A stretch of 64,000 nucleotides of DNA from Candidatus Nitrotoga sp. CP45 (lineage in GTDB: Bacteria > Pseudomonadota > Gammaproteobacteria > Burkholderiales > Gallionellaceae), in the NCBI GenBank assembly GCA_003402375.1, contig QFXJ01000028.1:1-64000 (forward strand). Direction: 5' to 3'. The notes under the pieces are model-generated. The model saw only the letters and a list, made by a program, of their open reading frames with translations. It made no database searches and was not told the DNA's origin. A program made the translations under genes and the position numbers. Of this stretch, positions 46,291 through 55,192 are shown piece by piece (the first letter of the stretch is position 1; each line of letters begins with the position of its first letter).

Positions 46291-47550
46291 TTACTGTTTC
46301 AAAAAAGGTCCCCAGGTTGGCTCACGAACATCACCTGCCTGTGAGGACAACCTTTGCTTAACCCTGCCATCGCTGGAAACGATGGCCAGTATACCACGGC
46401 CCTGTGCCTCAGTTGCAAACAGGACTAGCTTTCCGTTGGGTGAAAAGCTTGGTCGCTTTTCCCATCCGCCTTCGGTCAACAACTGCATCTGCCGACTCTG
46501 GAAATCCTGAACCGCAACATGAAATCGCCCACTAACCTGATGCGCAAACACAAAACTTTTGCCATCTGGACTATATCGCGGCGAGAAATTATTGCTACCT
46601 TCAAAGGTCAGCCGCTCAGCAGCCTTTCCCTCTACTGGCATCCTGTAAATTTGCGCACTTCCTCCACGGTCAGATGTAAACAACAGATATTGTCCATCTG
46701 GAGAAAAGCTAGGCTCAGTATCAATCGCACCGCTAAATGTGAGGCGACGCAAGTCGGAGCCATCCGGACGAACTAGGTATATCTGCGGGCTGCCATCGCG
46801 CGTCAGCACAACGGCGAGGTGCTTACCATCCGGCGCCCATACCGGGGCGCTATTACTTCCCCGTGCATTGGACAAAACCACTCGTTGATTAGTAACTAAC
46901 GATTGTACATACACAACCGCATGACCCTGCTCTAATGTCACATAGGCAAGCTGGCTACCATCTGGCGACCACGCTGGCGACATAATAGGTTCATTGATCG
47001 ACAGCACAACTCTATCGTTATAACCATCGCTGTCCGCCACCACCAAACGGTTGTTCTTGCCTTGCCGGTTTACATACGCGATACGCGTGCTGAACACCCC
47101 AGGATTTCCAGTGAGCCTTTCATATATCAAGTCGGCAATGCGATGACCGATGGCACGCATTTGGTCACCCTTAGCGGTTACAGCTTGGCCAAACAATTCG
47201 GTTTGCTTTACTGCATCGAGCAAACGAAATTTAACCATGACACGGCCATCCTGCTGCGTCTCCACACTACCAATGGCCAAAGCTTCCACTCCACGCCAGT
47301 CGGCATATACCACCTCATGTGGCTCATGTGGCGTCTTGCTTGTTGGGTTAACCAACCGGAACAATCCACTACGCTTCAAGTCCATGGACACCACTTCAGT
47401 AATGCTTTGAGCGAGTTTGTCTTCGTTGGCAAATGGCACAATAGCTACCGGAATCTGACGTTCTCCTGCCCCTACAATATCAATGGTCAACGCAGCGCGA
47501 GCGGGCAAGGCAGCACAAAGCAAAACCAGCAAAAACCAATAACGTAACAT
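46291..47550 (-). CDS. tolB: TolB periplasmic beta-propeller protein
   Basis: 419 residues from the ATG at 47550, with GAGAGGAG just upstream. Signal peptide MLRYWFLLVLLCAALPARA, then the N-terminal domain (PVAIVPFANEDKLAQSITEV) that binds TolA, then five or six WD/PD40 propeller blades (SPAWSPDGSQLAYVT, APVWAPDGKHLAVV, EPSFSPDGQYLLFTSDR, SPRYSPDGKSFVFAH, RPSFSPNGKLVLFAT). Normal length; binds Pal. Confidence 0.97.
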   Translation of the reverse strand: MLRYWFLLVLLCAALPARAALTIDIVGAGERQIPVAIVPFANEDKLAQSITEVVSMDLKRSGLFRLVNPTSKTPHEPHEVVYADWRGVEALAIGSVETQQDGRVMVKFRLLDAVKQTELFGQAVTAKGDQMRAIGHRIADLIYERLTGNPGVFSTRIAYVNRQGKNNRLVVADSDGYNDRVVLSINEPIMSPAWSPDGSQLAYVTLEQGHAVVYVQSLVTNQRVVLSNARGSNSAPVWAPDGKHLAVVLTRDGSPQIYLVRPDGSDLRRLTFSGAIDTEPSFSPDGQYLLFTSDRGGSAQIYRMPVEGKAAERLTFEGSNNFSPRYSPDGKSFVFAHQVSGRFHVAVQDFQSRQMQLLTEGGWEKRPSFSPNGKLVLFATEAQGRGILAIVSSDGRVKQRLSSQAGDVREPTWGPFLKQ

Positions 47551-47568
47551 GTTCACTCCTCTCATAAA

Positions 47569-48993
47569 CTATTCCTTTGGACTAAATTTGAGACGCAATT
47601 CACGAAAGTTGCTGAATAACGCCGCATCCGGCGGCAAGGGCAACGGCTCCGCTTTCTTAATGGCGCGTTCCACCGCGCTGTCATAGGCCGCACTCCCACT
47701 CGGCTTAACCAATATTGAATTTAAGACCATACCACCAGGTAGCAATGTCACATCAAATTCCGCGCGCGCATTATATGGTATATCCGGCAACATCACGATA
47801 TTGCGGCGTATTTTGGCGATAATCTTGGCTTTATATTCAGCCACTTCCCTACCTACAGCCGCTGCTTGCGCAGCACGCGCGCGCTCCTGCTCAGCCTGCA
47901 TTTTCTGCTCGGCACGCGCACGCTCCTGTTCCACCTTCGCTTTCTGTTCGGCTTGCGCCTTTTGCTCAGCCTGCTCCTTCTGCTCCGCAAGCAACTTTTG
48001 CTCAGCTTGTATCTTCTGTTTCGCCCGCTCTTTCTCCTCGGCCTGCGCTTTTTTCTCGGCTAAAATTTTCAGTTTTGCCTGCGTCTTTCGTTCGACCTCA
48101 GCTCTTTGCTCCATTTCAGCTTTTCGTTCGGCCTCAGCTCTTTGCTCCATTTCAGCTTTTCGTTCGGCCTCAGCTCTTTGTTCCATTTCAGCTTTTCGTT
48201 CGGCCTCAGCTTTTCGTTCCGCCTGCGCCCTTTGTTTCGCCAAGGTCTTCTGCTCAGCCTGAGCTTTATGTTCAGCCTCAGCTTTCTGTTCCGCCTCAAT
48301 CTTCTGCTCGGCCTGGATTTTAAGTTTAAGATGAGCATCCACCTTTTCTATTTGTCGCTTAGACTCAATCTTTACGGCTTCTTGAAATTTTTCCTGCAAC
48401 CGTTTCTTTTCAGCCAATTCAAAATCAGCTTTGAGTGACGCCGCAGACTTCACCGGTTCAACCACTTTAGGTGGCTCGGCTTTCTCCAATTCAGCCTTGA
48501 GGTTACGACGTAACTTGGCAACGATATTAGCCTGCTCGGCGCGAGCTCGCTCATGCTCAGCCCTTGCCTTCTGCACTTCAATCATCTTTTGCTCCACCAG
48601 CATCTTCTGCTCAGCCTGCACCCTCAACCTCTCCTGTTTTTTTTGCTCAGCCACATCCACTTTTTCAATTCGCCGTTTTGGCTCTGTTCTCGTCGGCTTT
48701 GACTTTTCCTGGGGCCTTTTTTTTGCAGATAACTCTATATCCGCCTTAGGTGGCGCCACAGGCTGCATAGGTTTGTCTAATTTAGATTGCTCAATCAATT
48801 TAGGAGGCTCTACCTTAACAGGAGCAACCTCCCCCCCAGGCAAACTATCCCAAATATCCACCACCATGCCCTGCGGAGGCTGAACCTTCCAGCTAGCACC
48901 GAAATATAACAATACGAAGAATGCACCGTGAACAACCAATGCCAATGCCCCAGCACGTAACTTATAGGGTTTGGCATACACGATCGTGCTCAT
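47569..48993 (-). CDS. tolA: TolA inner-membrane protein with long repeat domain
   Basis: 474 residues: an N-terminal membrane helix (LRAGALALVVHGAFFVLLYF), a long charged helical domain II (about 120-370) with tandem AERKAEMEQRAE-type repeats, and the C-terminal TolA/TonB domain (about 385-474; YKAKIIAKIRRNIVMLPDIP, then GGMVLNSILVKPSGSAAYDS and FRELRLKFSP). It connects TolQR to TolB and Pal. ATGA overlap with tolR; the tolB start lies 18 bp downstream. Confidence 0.96.
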   Translation of the reverse strand: MSTIVYAKPYKLRAGALALVVHGAFFVLLYFGASWKVQPPQGMVVDIWDSLPGGEVAPVKVEPPKLIEQSKLDKPMQPVAPPKADIELSAKKRPQEKSKPTRTEPKRRIEKVDVAEQKKQERLRVQAEQKMLVEQKMIEVQKARAEHERARAEQANIVAKLRRNLKAELEKAEPPKVVEPVKSAASLKADFELAEKKRLQEKFQEAVKIESKRQIEKVDAHLKLKIQAEQKIEAEQKAEAEHKAQAEQKTLAKQRAQAERKAEAERKAEMEQRAEAERKAEMEQRAEAERKAEMEQRAEVERKTQAKLKILAEKKAQAEEKERAKQKIQAEQKLLAEQKEQAEQKAQAEQKAKVEQERARAEQKMQAEQERARAAQAAAVGREVAEYKAKIIAKIRRNIVMLPDIPYNARAEFDVTLLPGGMVLNSILVKPSGSAAYDSAVERAIKKAEPLPLPPDAALFSNFRELRLKFSPKE

Positions 48994-49412
48994 CGATCCT
49001 TGGTTTGCGCCAACAGACCAACTTTCTTAATCTGTTGCCGTTGTAACACGTCCATCATACTAATCACTTCTTCATAACGCACATTCTTGTCGGCAGAAAT
49101 CACAACTGGCTGATCCGCATTCTGTGCCTGCTTCTGTTTAAGAAGCTCAATTAATTCCTCACGTGTGACGCTCTGCTCCTGGCTCTTTTTACTTCGGTCA
49201 TTGAGCGCCAGCGTGGTGTCTTTCTTGATAATCACCTCCAATGGCGCAACAGGCGGAGCAAGTGATTTACCCACGCTGGGCAGATCAATCTGCCCAGGGT
49301 TCATCAGTGGTGCTGTAATCATAAATATCACTAATAACACCAACATCACATCTATGTAAGGCACGACGTTAATATCGCTCATTGGGCGCATGACAGAACG
49401 GCGCGGGATCAT
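48990..49412 (-). CDS. tolR: TolR (ExbD family)
   Basis: 140 residues. MSDINVVPYIDVMLVLLVIF holds the membrane helix and the conserved Asp for proton movement; the periplasmic part follows. ATGA overlaps at both ends (tolQ and tolA). Confidence 0.97.
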   Translation of the reverse strand: MIPRRSVMRPMSDINVVPYIDVMLVLLVIFMITAPLMNPGQIDLPSVGKSLAPPVAPLEVIIKKDTTLALNDRSKKSQEQSVTREELIELLKQKQAQNADQPVVISADKNVRYEEVISMMDVLQRQQIKKVGLLAQTKDR

Positions 49413-50083
49413 GGCTGACGTTGCAAAACGTTAGAGAATTCTTCCATAAAAATTTCAAATCGTGAGGCTAAACGCGTAATATCATGCGAGTAACGATTGT
49501 AAGCAACCACAGCGGGAATGGCTGCAAACAACCCCATCGCAGTGGCTACCAATGCCTCGGCTATACCGGGCGCAACATGTGCTAGCGTAGCTTGACCGAC
49601 ATTAGACAACCCACGGAATGCATTCATAATCCCCCACACTGTACCAAATAGCCCGACATAAGGACTCACCGAGCCAACTGTGGCTAGAAAAGCCAAATGC
49701 GATTCAAGAACATCCATTTCACGCTGATAAGTGGCACGCATGGCACGACGTGTGCCATCCATCACCGCATTGTTATCCATATCATGTTTCTTTTTAAGCT
49801 TAAGGAATTCAGTAAAGCCAGCTGCAAAAATTCGTCCCATACTGCCCGAGTCACCGCGCATTACAGAAGTGTTTTGATACAATCTGTTGAGGTCATCGTT
49901 ATTCCAGAATGATTCTTCAAATTCCTCACTTTGCTTCACTGCCTGCCTGACAGTAAACATCTTGATGAATATGAACCACCATGACATCAATGAAACAAGT
50001 AACAACAAACCCATTACCAACTGGACAAGTACGCTGGCATTCTGAATCAAATGGATAAACGATAAATCCTGTGTTACATCCAT
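49409..50083 (-). CDS. tolQ: TolQ (MotA/TolQ/ExbB family)
   Basis: 224 residues with three membrane helices: near 20-40 (VLVQLVMGLLLLVSLMSWWF), 130-160 (FLATVGSVSPYVGLFGTVWG) and 170-195 (PGIAEALVATAMGLFAAIPA). With TolR forms the proton channel that powers TolA. 15 bp after ybgC. Confidence 0.97.
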   Translation of the reverse strand: MDVTQDLSFIHLIQNASVLVQLVMGLLLLVSLMSWWFIFIKMFTVRQAVKQSEEFEESFWNNDDLNRLYQNTSVMRGDSGSMGRIFAAGFTEFLKLKKKHDMDNNAVMDGTRRAMRATYQREMDVLESHLAFLATVGSVSPYVGLFGTVWGIMNAFRGLSNVGQATLAHVAPGIAEALVATAMGLFAAIPAVVAYNRYSHDITRLASRFEIFMEEFSNVLQRQP

Positions 50084-50098
50084 AATTTACAATATCCT

Positions 50099-50518
50099 TT
50101 AGTTTTTCCATTGCTTTCGCAACATTTCCGGCACGCTCACCGGCTTGAAATTATCCATTGTTACGCATACTAAATGTACCTCTGCCTCAACCAGTACATC
50201 CCCATCGCGCAGCACTTCCTGACACAAGGTCACACGACTACGTCCGACATCCTTCAGTTGTGCGCTGACAGCAAGTAAATCATCCAGCAACGCGGGCTTA
50301 AGATAATCCAGCCTTAGTGAGCGAACCACAAATACCGTACCAAATTCACGCATCAACCCCGTATTACTGTAACCATAACATTCCCGCAACCACTCAGTCC
50401 GCGCGCGCTCTAAAAAGTTCACATAACTAGCATGATATACTACCCCTCCCGCATCTGTGTCCTGAAAATACACACGCACTGGCAGTGAAAAATTTGATTT
50501 AAGGGGTGACTGAAGCAT
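50099..50518 (-). CDS. ybgC: Acyl-CoA thioesterase, YbgC type
   Basis: 139 residues, hotdog fold. FQDTDAGGVVYHASYVNFLE contains the catalytic Asp and the YH motif; RARTEWLRECYGYS follows. First gene of the tol-pal operon, its usual place. Confidence 0.96.
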   Translation of the reverse strand: MLQSPLKSNFSLPVRVYFQDTDAGGVVYHASYVNFLERARTEWLRECYGYSNTGLMREFGTVFVVRSLRLDYLKPALLDDLLAVSAQLKDVGRSRVTLCQEVLRDGDVLVEAEVHLVCVTMDNFKPVSVPEMLRKQWKN

Positions 50519-50918
50519 AGTATTTAACCTTAAAAAATTTTAATCACCCAAAATTTAACGCACTATGAACCCAACAATGTTGTCAGCCGTATTTTCTTAT
50601 ATTAACAAGGCATCAGTTGAATCGACAACCCCACGCAACGCCATCGGCCACCATCAAGACCTCTACCTCAATCATACTCAGTTGTGCGAAGCTCCAATAA
50701 TCCCAGAAAAATTGAATTCCATACCAACGAAAAATCCCTGATAACATAATTCCTTTCAATTAGCTAGTGTCAAGCCCCACTTGTTTCAACCCGTAAGTCT
50801 AATATCGTTGCCCGCTGGTAAGCCGCTTATATTTCTTCGTCTACACTCCTTTATTACTATAACTGGATCGTTTAAGTGGCTCCGATATAAACCCAGCTCG
50901 CCACCTAAATTCTCTTAA
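50519..50918. other. Intergenic region upstream of the tol-pal operon
   Basis: 400 AT-rich bases with no gene that I can support. It should contain the leftward ybgC-tolQ promoter; I did not find a convincing -35/-10 pair. Confidence 0.5.
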
Positions 50919-51540
50919 AGAAGCGCTGAATAATTCACTCCGCCAGAGACCCAGGGGTAAGTTTTGCGGTTGTAGCCGGAAAATTGGCTTGTTTTTGGCA
51001 TGAGTTGCGGCGATTTTCGAGACATTTCTTCATTTCCGGTTTTCAGAACACACCTTGGTGTGTATGCGTTGAACAACCACCGGCGAGCCAGCATCAAATT
51101 AGCGAAACCGAACTGCTAGCTTTGGTATGTTCAATCTTCTGCAGCAGTTCGCCCTCTGTTATTTTGGGCAATACCTTACGTTTTCCCGGTCGCATTGCGA
51201 TATGCCAGGTTACGGGTGTATCCAGGCTTTCTTCCAGCTTCTCTTCCTTGTTCTTGGTTGAAGGCGCCGCTGCAATCAGCATGGCATCGACGATGGTGCC
51301 TTTCTGAAGAAACAGGCCCTTCCCAGCGAGATGGGTATTGATCGTATTTTAAAGATCAACTCAGTCAGTTGATATATTTCCAGCGAGTGGCGGAAATTGA
51401 GGAGAGTAGTGGTATCCGGGACTGCTTCGCGGCTCAAACCAATACCGACAAAGCAACGGATGGCTTGGCTGTCATAAAGCGCATCTTCTACCCCTTCGTC
51501 AGATAACTCAAAGCATTGCTACACAACATACATTTACAGG
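50919..51540 (-). pseudogene. Decayed IS5-family element
   Basis: GAAGCGCTGAATAATTCACT at 50919 matches the IS5-type end at 55193. Minus-strand pieces match the intact transposase: LMLARRWL near the C-terminus, then MLIAAAPSTKNKEEK joined after an internal deletion to WHIAMRPGKRK, and, nearer 51500, the region equivalent to AIYDSQAIRRFVGIDLNREA. Frameshifts and the deletion leave it inactive. The far end is missing. Confidence 0.85.
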
Positions 51541-51633
51541 ATCTGCAAATTCGTGAAATCGGGCTGTTGTGCGTACAGGCATTATTGGTGTTGTTTTGGA
51601 GATTTTTTCCTGATTTAATTATGAACAGTAATG

Positions 51634-51852
51634 TTACGATAGCTGCTGAAGATTGGCTGAGTCGACTGATTCATTAATATTAATCCAATCTCCTCTTTGC
51701 CAACTTACGCTGACGCTAACCGATTCTTCACCATCTTGACTAGAGGACTCTTTATCGATACTGTCTGAACCGACGGTTTGCATTTGTTTCCGGCGTTTAT
51801 ATTTATTTTTAATGATGAGAAAAATGAACCCACAAAAAATAGTAATTGCCAT
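51634..51852 (-). CDS. Possible small membrane-anchored protein
   Basis: 72 residues: one hydrophobic segment (ITIFCGFIFLIIKN), a basic stretch (KYKRRKQ), then an acidic Ser-rich tail. It reads like a membrane-anchored peptide, but no Shine-Dalgarno sequence is visible and its start overlaps the usp gene in the opposite direction. It may be a chance reading frame. Confidence 0.25.
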   Translation of the reverse strand: MAITIFCGFIFLIIKNKYKRRKQMQTVGSDSIDKESSSQDGEESVSVSVSWQRGDWININESVDSANLQQLS

Positions 51853-52273
51853 GCCAACCGAAGATGAATTTATGCCAAGTATTTCAAGGTGGGGGCATGA
51901 GTACGTTTGGACCCATAAAGAAGTATATTTTATTCATGTTGCCAGGAAAGATATTTACGTTCACGAGATGGGCGTTGACGAAATCCCTGGCAAGGTCGAA
52001 CAAGAAAATATAAAAAAACAACTGCTGGACTTCATTAAAAATAAAGCAGGTGAGATGATGCCCTTGCAGGCATTCAACAAAGCTCATTTTGAAGTTATAT
52101 TTGCGCAGTCTCCAGCAGATCGACTTGCTGAATATGCTAGAGAAATTAATGCGGGAATGGTCGTGGTAGCAACAAGAAACAAAAAAGGCTTCTCTGGGAT
52201 ATTCCTTAGTTCATTTGCAGATCGCCTTTTGAAGTTATCACCCTGTGATATTTTGGTTTTAAGACCGAATTAA
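51824..52273 (+). CDS. Universal stress protein (UspA) family
   Basis: 149 residues from the ATG at 51824; an ATG at 51812 is also possible. NPQKIVIAMPTEDE begins the fold. A central helical region is followed by EVIFAQSPADRLAEYAREIN, AGMVVVATRNKKGF and FLSSFADRLLKLSPCDILVL, the Usp C-terminal motif. The G-2x-G-9x-G-S/T ATP loop is only partly present. It is 166 bp upstream of a SulP transporter gene and may regulate or be co-expressed with it. Confidence 0.82.
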   Translation: MNPQKIVIAMPTEDEFMPSISRWGHEYVWTHKEVYFIHVARKDIYVHEMGVDEIPGKVEQENIKKQLLDFIKNKAGEMMPLQAFNKAHFEVIFAQSPADRLAEYAREINAGMVVVATRNKKGFSGIFLSSFADRLLKLSPCDILVLRPN

Positions 52274-52439
52274 AAATTAATATATCTTTAATGAGATGTC
52301 GTTAGTCAGTTTTAAGTAGATATTTTTATGGTATTGAAAGATCTATCTGTTCGTAAAACATAAGCCGTTATTGTTTTTCAATGCTAACAAAGCGTAACAA
52401 TTAAGTTATTTTTAGACCCAAAGTTTTGGAGGCGAAAAA

Positions 52440-54080
52440 ATGAATCATTACCCAGTGCAACACTACTTACGGCATTTGAAAGATGATTTTCCTGCTGGTG
52501 TTGTGGTATTTCTAGTAGCTCTACCGCTATGTCTTGGTGTCGCTCTTGCATCTGGAGCTCCTTTATTTTCTGGTCTTATAGCAGGAATGGTCGGTGGCTT
52601 GGTAATTTCTTGGTTGAGCGGTTCACAGCTTAGTGTCTCTGGGCCAGCGGCTGGTTTAACGGTGATTGTTTATAATGCTATTGAAACATTAGGCAGTTTC
52701 CAAGGATTTTTGGTTGCTGTTGTACTAGCAGGCATAATGCAATTAGTCGCTGGTTTTCTTAAAGCAGGGATCATTGGAGCTTTTTTCCCTTCAGCGGTTA
52801 TTAAAGGGATGTTGGCGGCTATTGGCTTGATTTTAATTATTAAACAAATTCCTCATGCTACTGGCTATAGTGAACATTTTGGAGGTCCTGAAGCGTACAG
52901 AGAAGAAGATGTACAAGAGTTCTTACTTCCAATATTTGACGCATTTAGTTCGATTTCACAAGGCGTTATACTTATATGCGCGATTGCCCTCTTAATATTA
53001 ATAGTTTGGGAAAGGCCTTGGTTTAAAAGTAAAAAATTTTTAAAACTAATTCCTGGCCCTCTAATCGCCGTAATCTGGGGTGTTATCTATAATTTAGCTG
53101 CTGAACGATGGGCGCCGGAATGGGCGGTCAGCGCAATACACTTAGTGAATGTTCCTGTCTCAAATGATTTCGGTGAGTTCTTGAATAATTTCTCATTTCC
53201 AGACTACAGTTATTGGACAAATCCTCAGGTTTATATTATTGCAGCAACGCTAGCTATTATTGGCAGTCTCGAAACATTGTTGAGCCTTGAAGCAGTAGAT
53301 AAGTTAGATCCTTTAAAACGCACTGCACCAACCAATAGAGAGCTGAAAGCACAAGGAGTCGGAAATATTATTTCCGGATTAATCGGAGGACTACCGATTA
53401 CTGCTGTCATTGTGCGCAGCGCAGGTAATATTAACGCTGGTGGTAAAACCCCAACATCCAGTTTTATTCATGGCTTATGTATATTGTTTAGCGTAATGTT
53501 CTTCGCGAATTACATAAATTATGTTCCGCTCGGTTGCTTGGCCGCTATTTTGCTACATACAGGTTTTAAATTGGCTAAACCCGCCTTATTTATGGATTTT
53601 TATCGCAAAGGCTGGAGTCAACTGCTACCTTTCGTAATCACAATATCGGCAATTTTGACAACGGATTTATTAAAAGGAATGACAATTGGCCTCATAATTG
53701 GATTATTTTTCGTTATCAAGGCGAATTACCGTGCCGCCATTACTATGACTCAGGATGGCTCATCTTATATATTAACGCTTAATAAAGATGTTGCTTTCCT
53801 TAACAAGGCGTTGTTGAGAAAGCTTCTTTTGCATGTCAAACCAAACAGTAAGCTCATAATCGACGCCAGCAAATCTCAATTTATTGATCACGATATTGTG
53901 GAAACAATTGATGATTTTTTAGTAACCGCACCCAGTCATAACATTTCAGTTGAGCTTCGCGATATATACGGCAAGGAGAGATTAAAAAAACATGAGGAGT
54001 TTGTTGTATTACAAGACCAATATGATAAAAACCTACCTGCCAAAAAAATTCTGATCCAGAACAAGGTGGCGGGACTATGA
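52440..54080 (+). CDS. SulP-family anion transporter (SLC26/BicA-like) with STAS domain
   Basis: 546 residues: 10-14 membrane helices (DFPAGVVVFLVALPLCLGVA, SGPAAGLTVIVYNAIETLG, PSAVIKGMLAAIGLILIIKQ) and a cytoplasmic STAS domain (about 435-520; VAFLNKALLRKLL, KLIIDASKSQFIDHDIVETI). GLPITAVIVRSAGNINAGGK matches the SulP core. Candidate substrates are bicarbonate or sulfate; the sequence alone does not decide. A GGAGGCGAAAAA ribosome site precedes the ATG. AT-rich relative to neighbours, possibly acquired. Confidence 0.92.
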   Translation: MNHYPVQHYLRHLKDDFPAGVVVFLVALPLCLGVALASGAPLFSGLIAGMVGGLVISWLSGSQLSVSGPAAGLTVIVYNAIETLGSFQGFLVAVVLAGIMQLVAGFLKAGIIGAFFPSAVIKGMLAAIGLILIIKQIPHATGYSEHFGGPEAYREEDVQEFLLPIFDAFSSISQGVILICAIALLILIVWERPWFKSKKFLKLIPGPLIAVIWGVIYNLAAERWAPEWAVSAIHLVNVPVSNDFGEFLNNFSFPDYSYWTNPQVYIIAATLAIIGSLETLLSLEAVDKLDPLKRTAPTNRELKAQGVGNIISGLIGGLPITAVIVRSAGNINAGGKTPTSSFIHGLCILFSVMFFANYINYVPLGCLAAILLHTGFKLAKPALFMDFYRKGWSQLLPFVITISAILTTDLLKGMTIGLIIGLFFVIKANYRAAITMTQDGSSYILTLNKDVAFLNKALLRKLLLHVKPNSKLIIDASKSQFIDHDIVETIDDFLVTAPSHNISVELRDIYGKERLKKHEEFVVLQDQYDKNLPAKKILIQNKVAGL

Positions 54081-54714
54081 AAAAAATCATGCCTCCTATT
54101 TGTTGAATAAAGCCGCTATTCAAAGCCCCCCAACAAATTGATTAAATAAGGCTTACCCCCTTGTGTCAGACTAATTGTCGCTTCAAAATTTAACAGTGAA
54201 GCGGCAAACTAGCCAAAGATATAATAGCGCGCTCTTCCAACCAACTCATAGGGTTGGGGCGTTGACATTATTTGTCGCAAATATAAACACAAGTTAGTAC
54301 AAATTACAGCCATTTTCACATAAACTTAAACTGCGATTTTAAAATGAATATAGTGCGGCCAAATGAAATTTGAAGTGACAAGTACCGTTACTACGCGATT
54401 TGACTGGCAGATAATAACTATCCTATGCCAAGATTAGAGAGAGGGTACATCCGGCGAGGGTGAAGATGTCTTATACACCGTCGCATGCCACAAAAAAAGC
54501 AACCACGTATTGTATCTTGAGTTGGCAAACTAATTTCCCCACACTACAAATTCTTACGGAAATTCACTAGGTGAGAGATAATCAATAGGTTTGTGAATAA
54601 CAGGGATATTTTTAATAATAGAAGTAACCTTGCTTAATATCGACTACTACCGTACTTTTTGTTTTTCAAACCATCTCTGTCGATTTTAGATTACGTGTAT
54701 TTAACCGGAGAGTC
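54081..54714. other. Long AT-rich intergenic region
   Basis: 634 bases without a gene I can support, next to a tandem repeat and IS elements. No clear terminator after the SulP gene. Confidence 0.5.
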
Positions 54715-54814
54715 GGATGAAATAGTAATGGCAGGGATGAAATAGTAATGGCAGGGATGAAATAGTAATGGCAGGGATGAAATAGTAATGGCAGGGATGA
54801 AATAGTAATGGCAG
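54715..54814. repeat. Five perfect 20-bp tandem repeats
   Basis: Unit GGATGAAATAGTAATGGCAG five times head to tail without mismatch. It lies just downstream (3') of the Ala/Lys-rich gene at 54847, in noncoding DNA. No spacers, so not CRISPR. Confidence 0.97.
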
Positions 54815-54846
54815 GATAGCCCCGCCACTACTATCAACTCAGAGAA

Positions 54847-55080
54847 TTAATGAGCCGCTGGAGCTGCAGCGGGAGCTGCTTCACCAGCTTTATGTTCGTC
54901 AGCTGAATGGGCTTTTTTAGCTTTTTTAGCTTTTTTAGCTTTTTTAGCAGGGGCAGCAGCGTCCGGCGCAGCCGCAGGGGCAGCCGCAGGGGCAGCCGCA
55001 GGGGCAGCCGCATCAGTAGCAGCAGCGGAGAAAGAAGCAACGGCGAATACAGCAGCAATCAATGTGGACAACAGTTTCAT
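54847..55080 (-). CDS. Secreted Ala/Pro/Lys-rich small protein
   Basis: 77 residues: signal peptide MKLLSTLIAAVFAVASFSAA, then APAA repeats and a KKAKKAKKAKKA block, ending in another APAA stretch. Predicted periplasmic or exported, disordered and very basic in the middle. Similar small repeats occur in many Betaproteobacteria without a known role. CTTAAAGAACTGGAGTTCAC gives a GGAG ribosome site before the ATG. Confidence 0.8.
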   Translation of the reverse strand: MKLLSTLIAAVFAVASFSAAATDAAAPAAAPAAAPAAAPDAAAPAKKAKKAKKAKKAHSADEHKAGEAAPAAAPAAH

Positions 55081-55188
55081 GTGAACTCCAGTTCTTTAAG
55101 TTAGGTTGACAATACAATTATGACATCAGTTAGTGTCATGTGACATTAACGCCCCAGTTTACTATTGGTTGACAATTTGGCAATGAAT

Positions 55189-55192
55189 CTAG
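55189..55192. repeat. Left target-site duplication CTAG of the IS5 element
   Basis: CTAG directly before the left inverted repeat; the same CTAG follows the right end at 56387-56390. It fits the YTAR duplication known for IS5-family elements. Confidence 0.8.

Noticed and set aside
54715-54814. CRISPR-like array.
   Set aside because: The 20-bp units are contiguous with no spacers and no cas genes are nearby.
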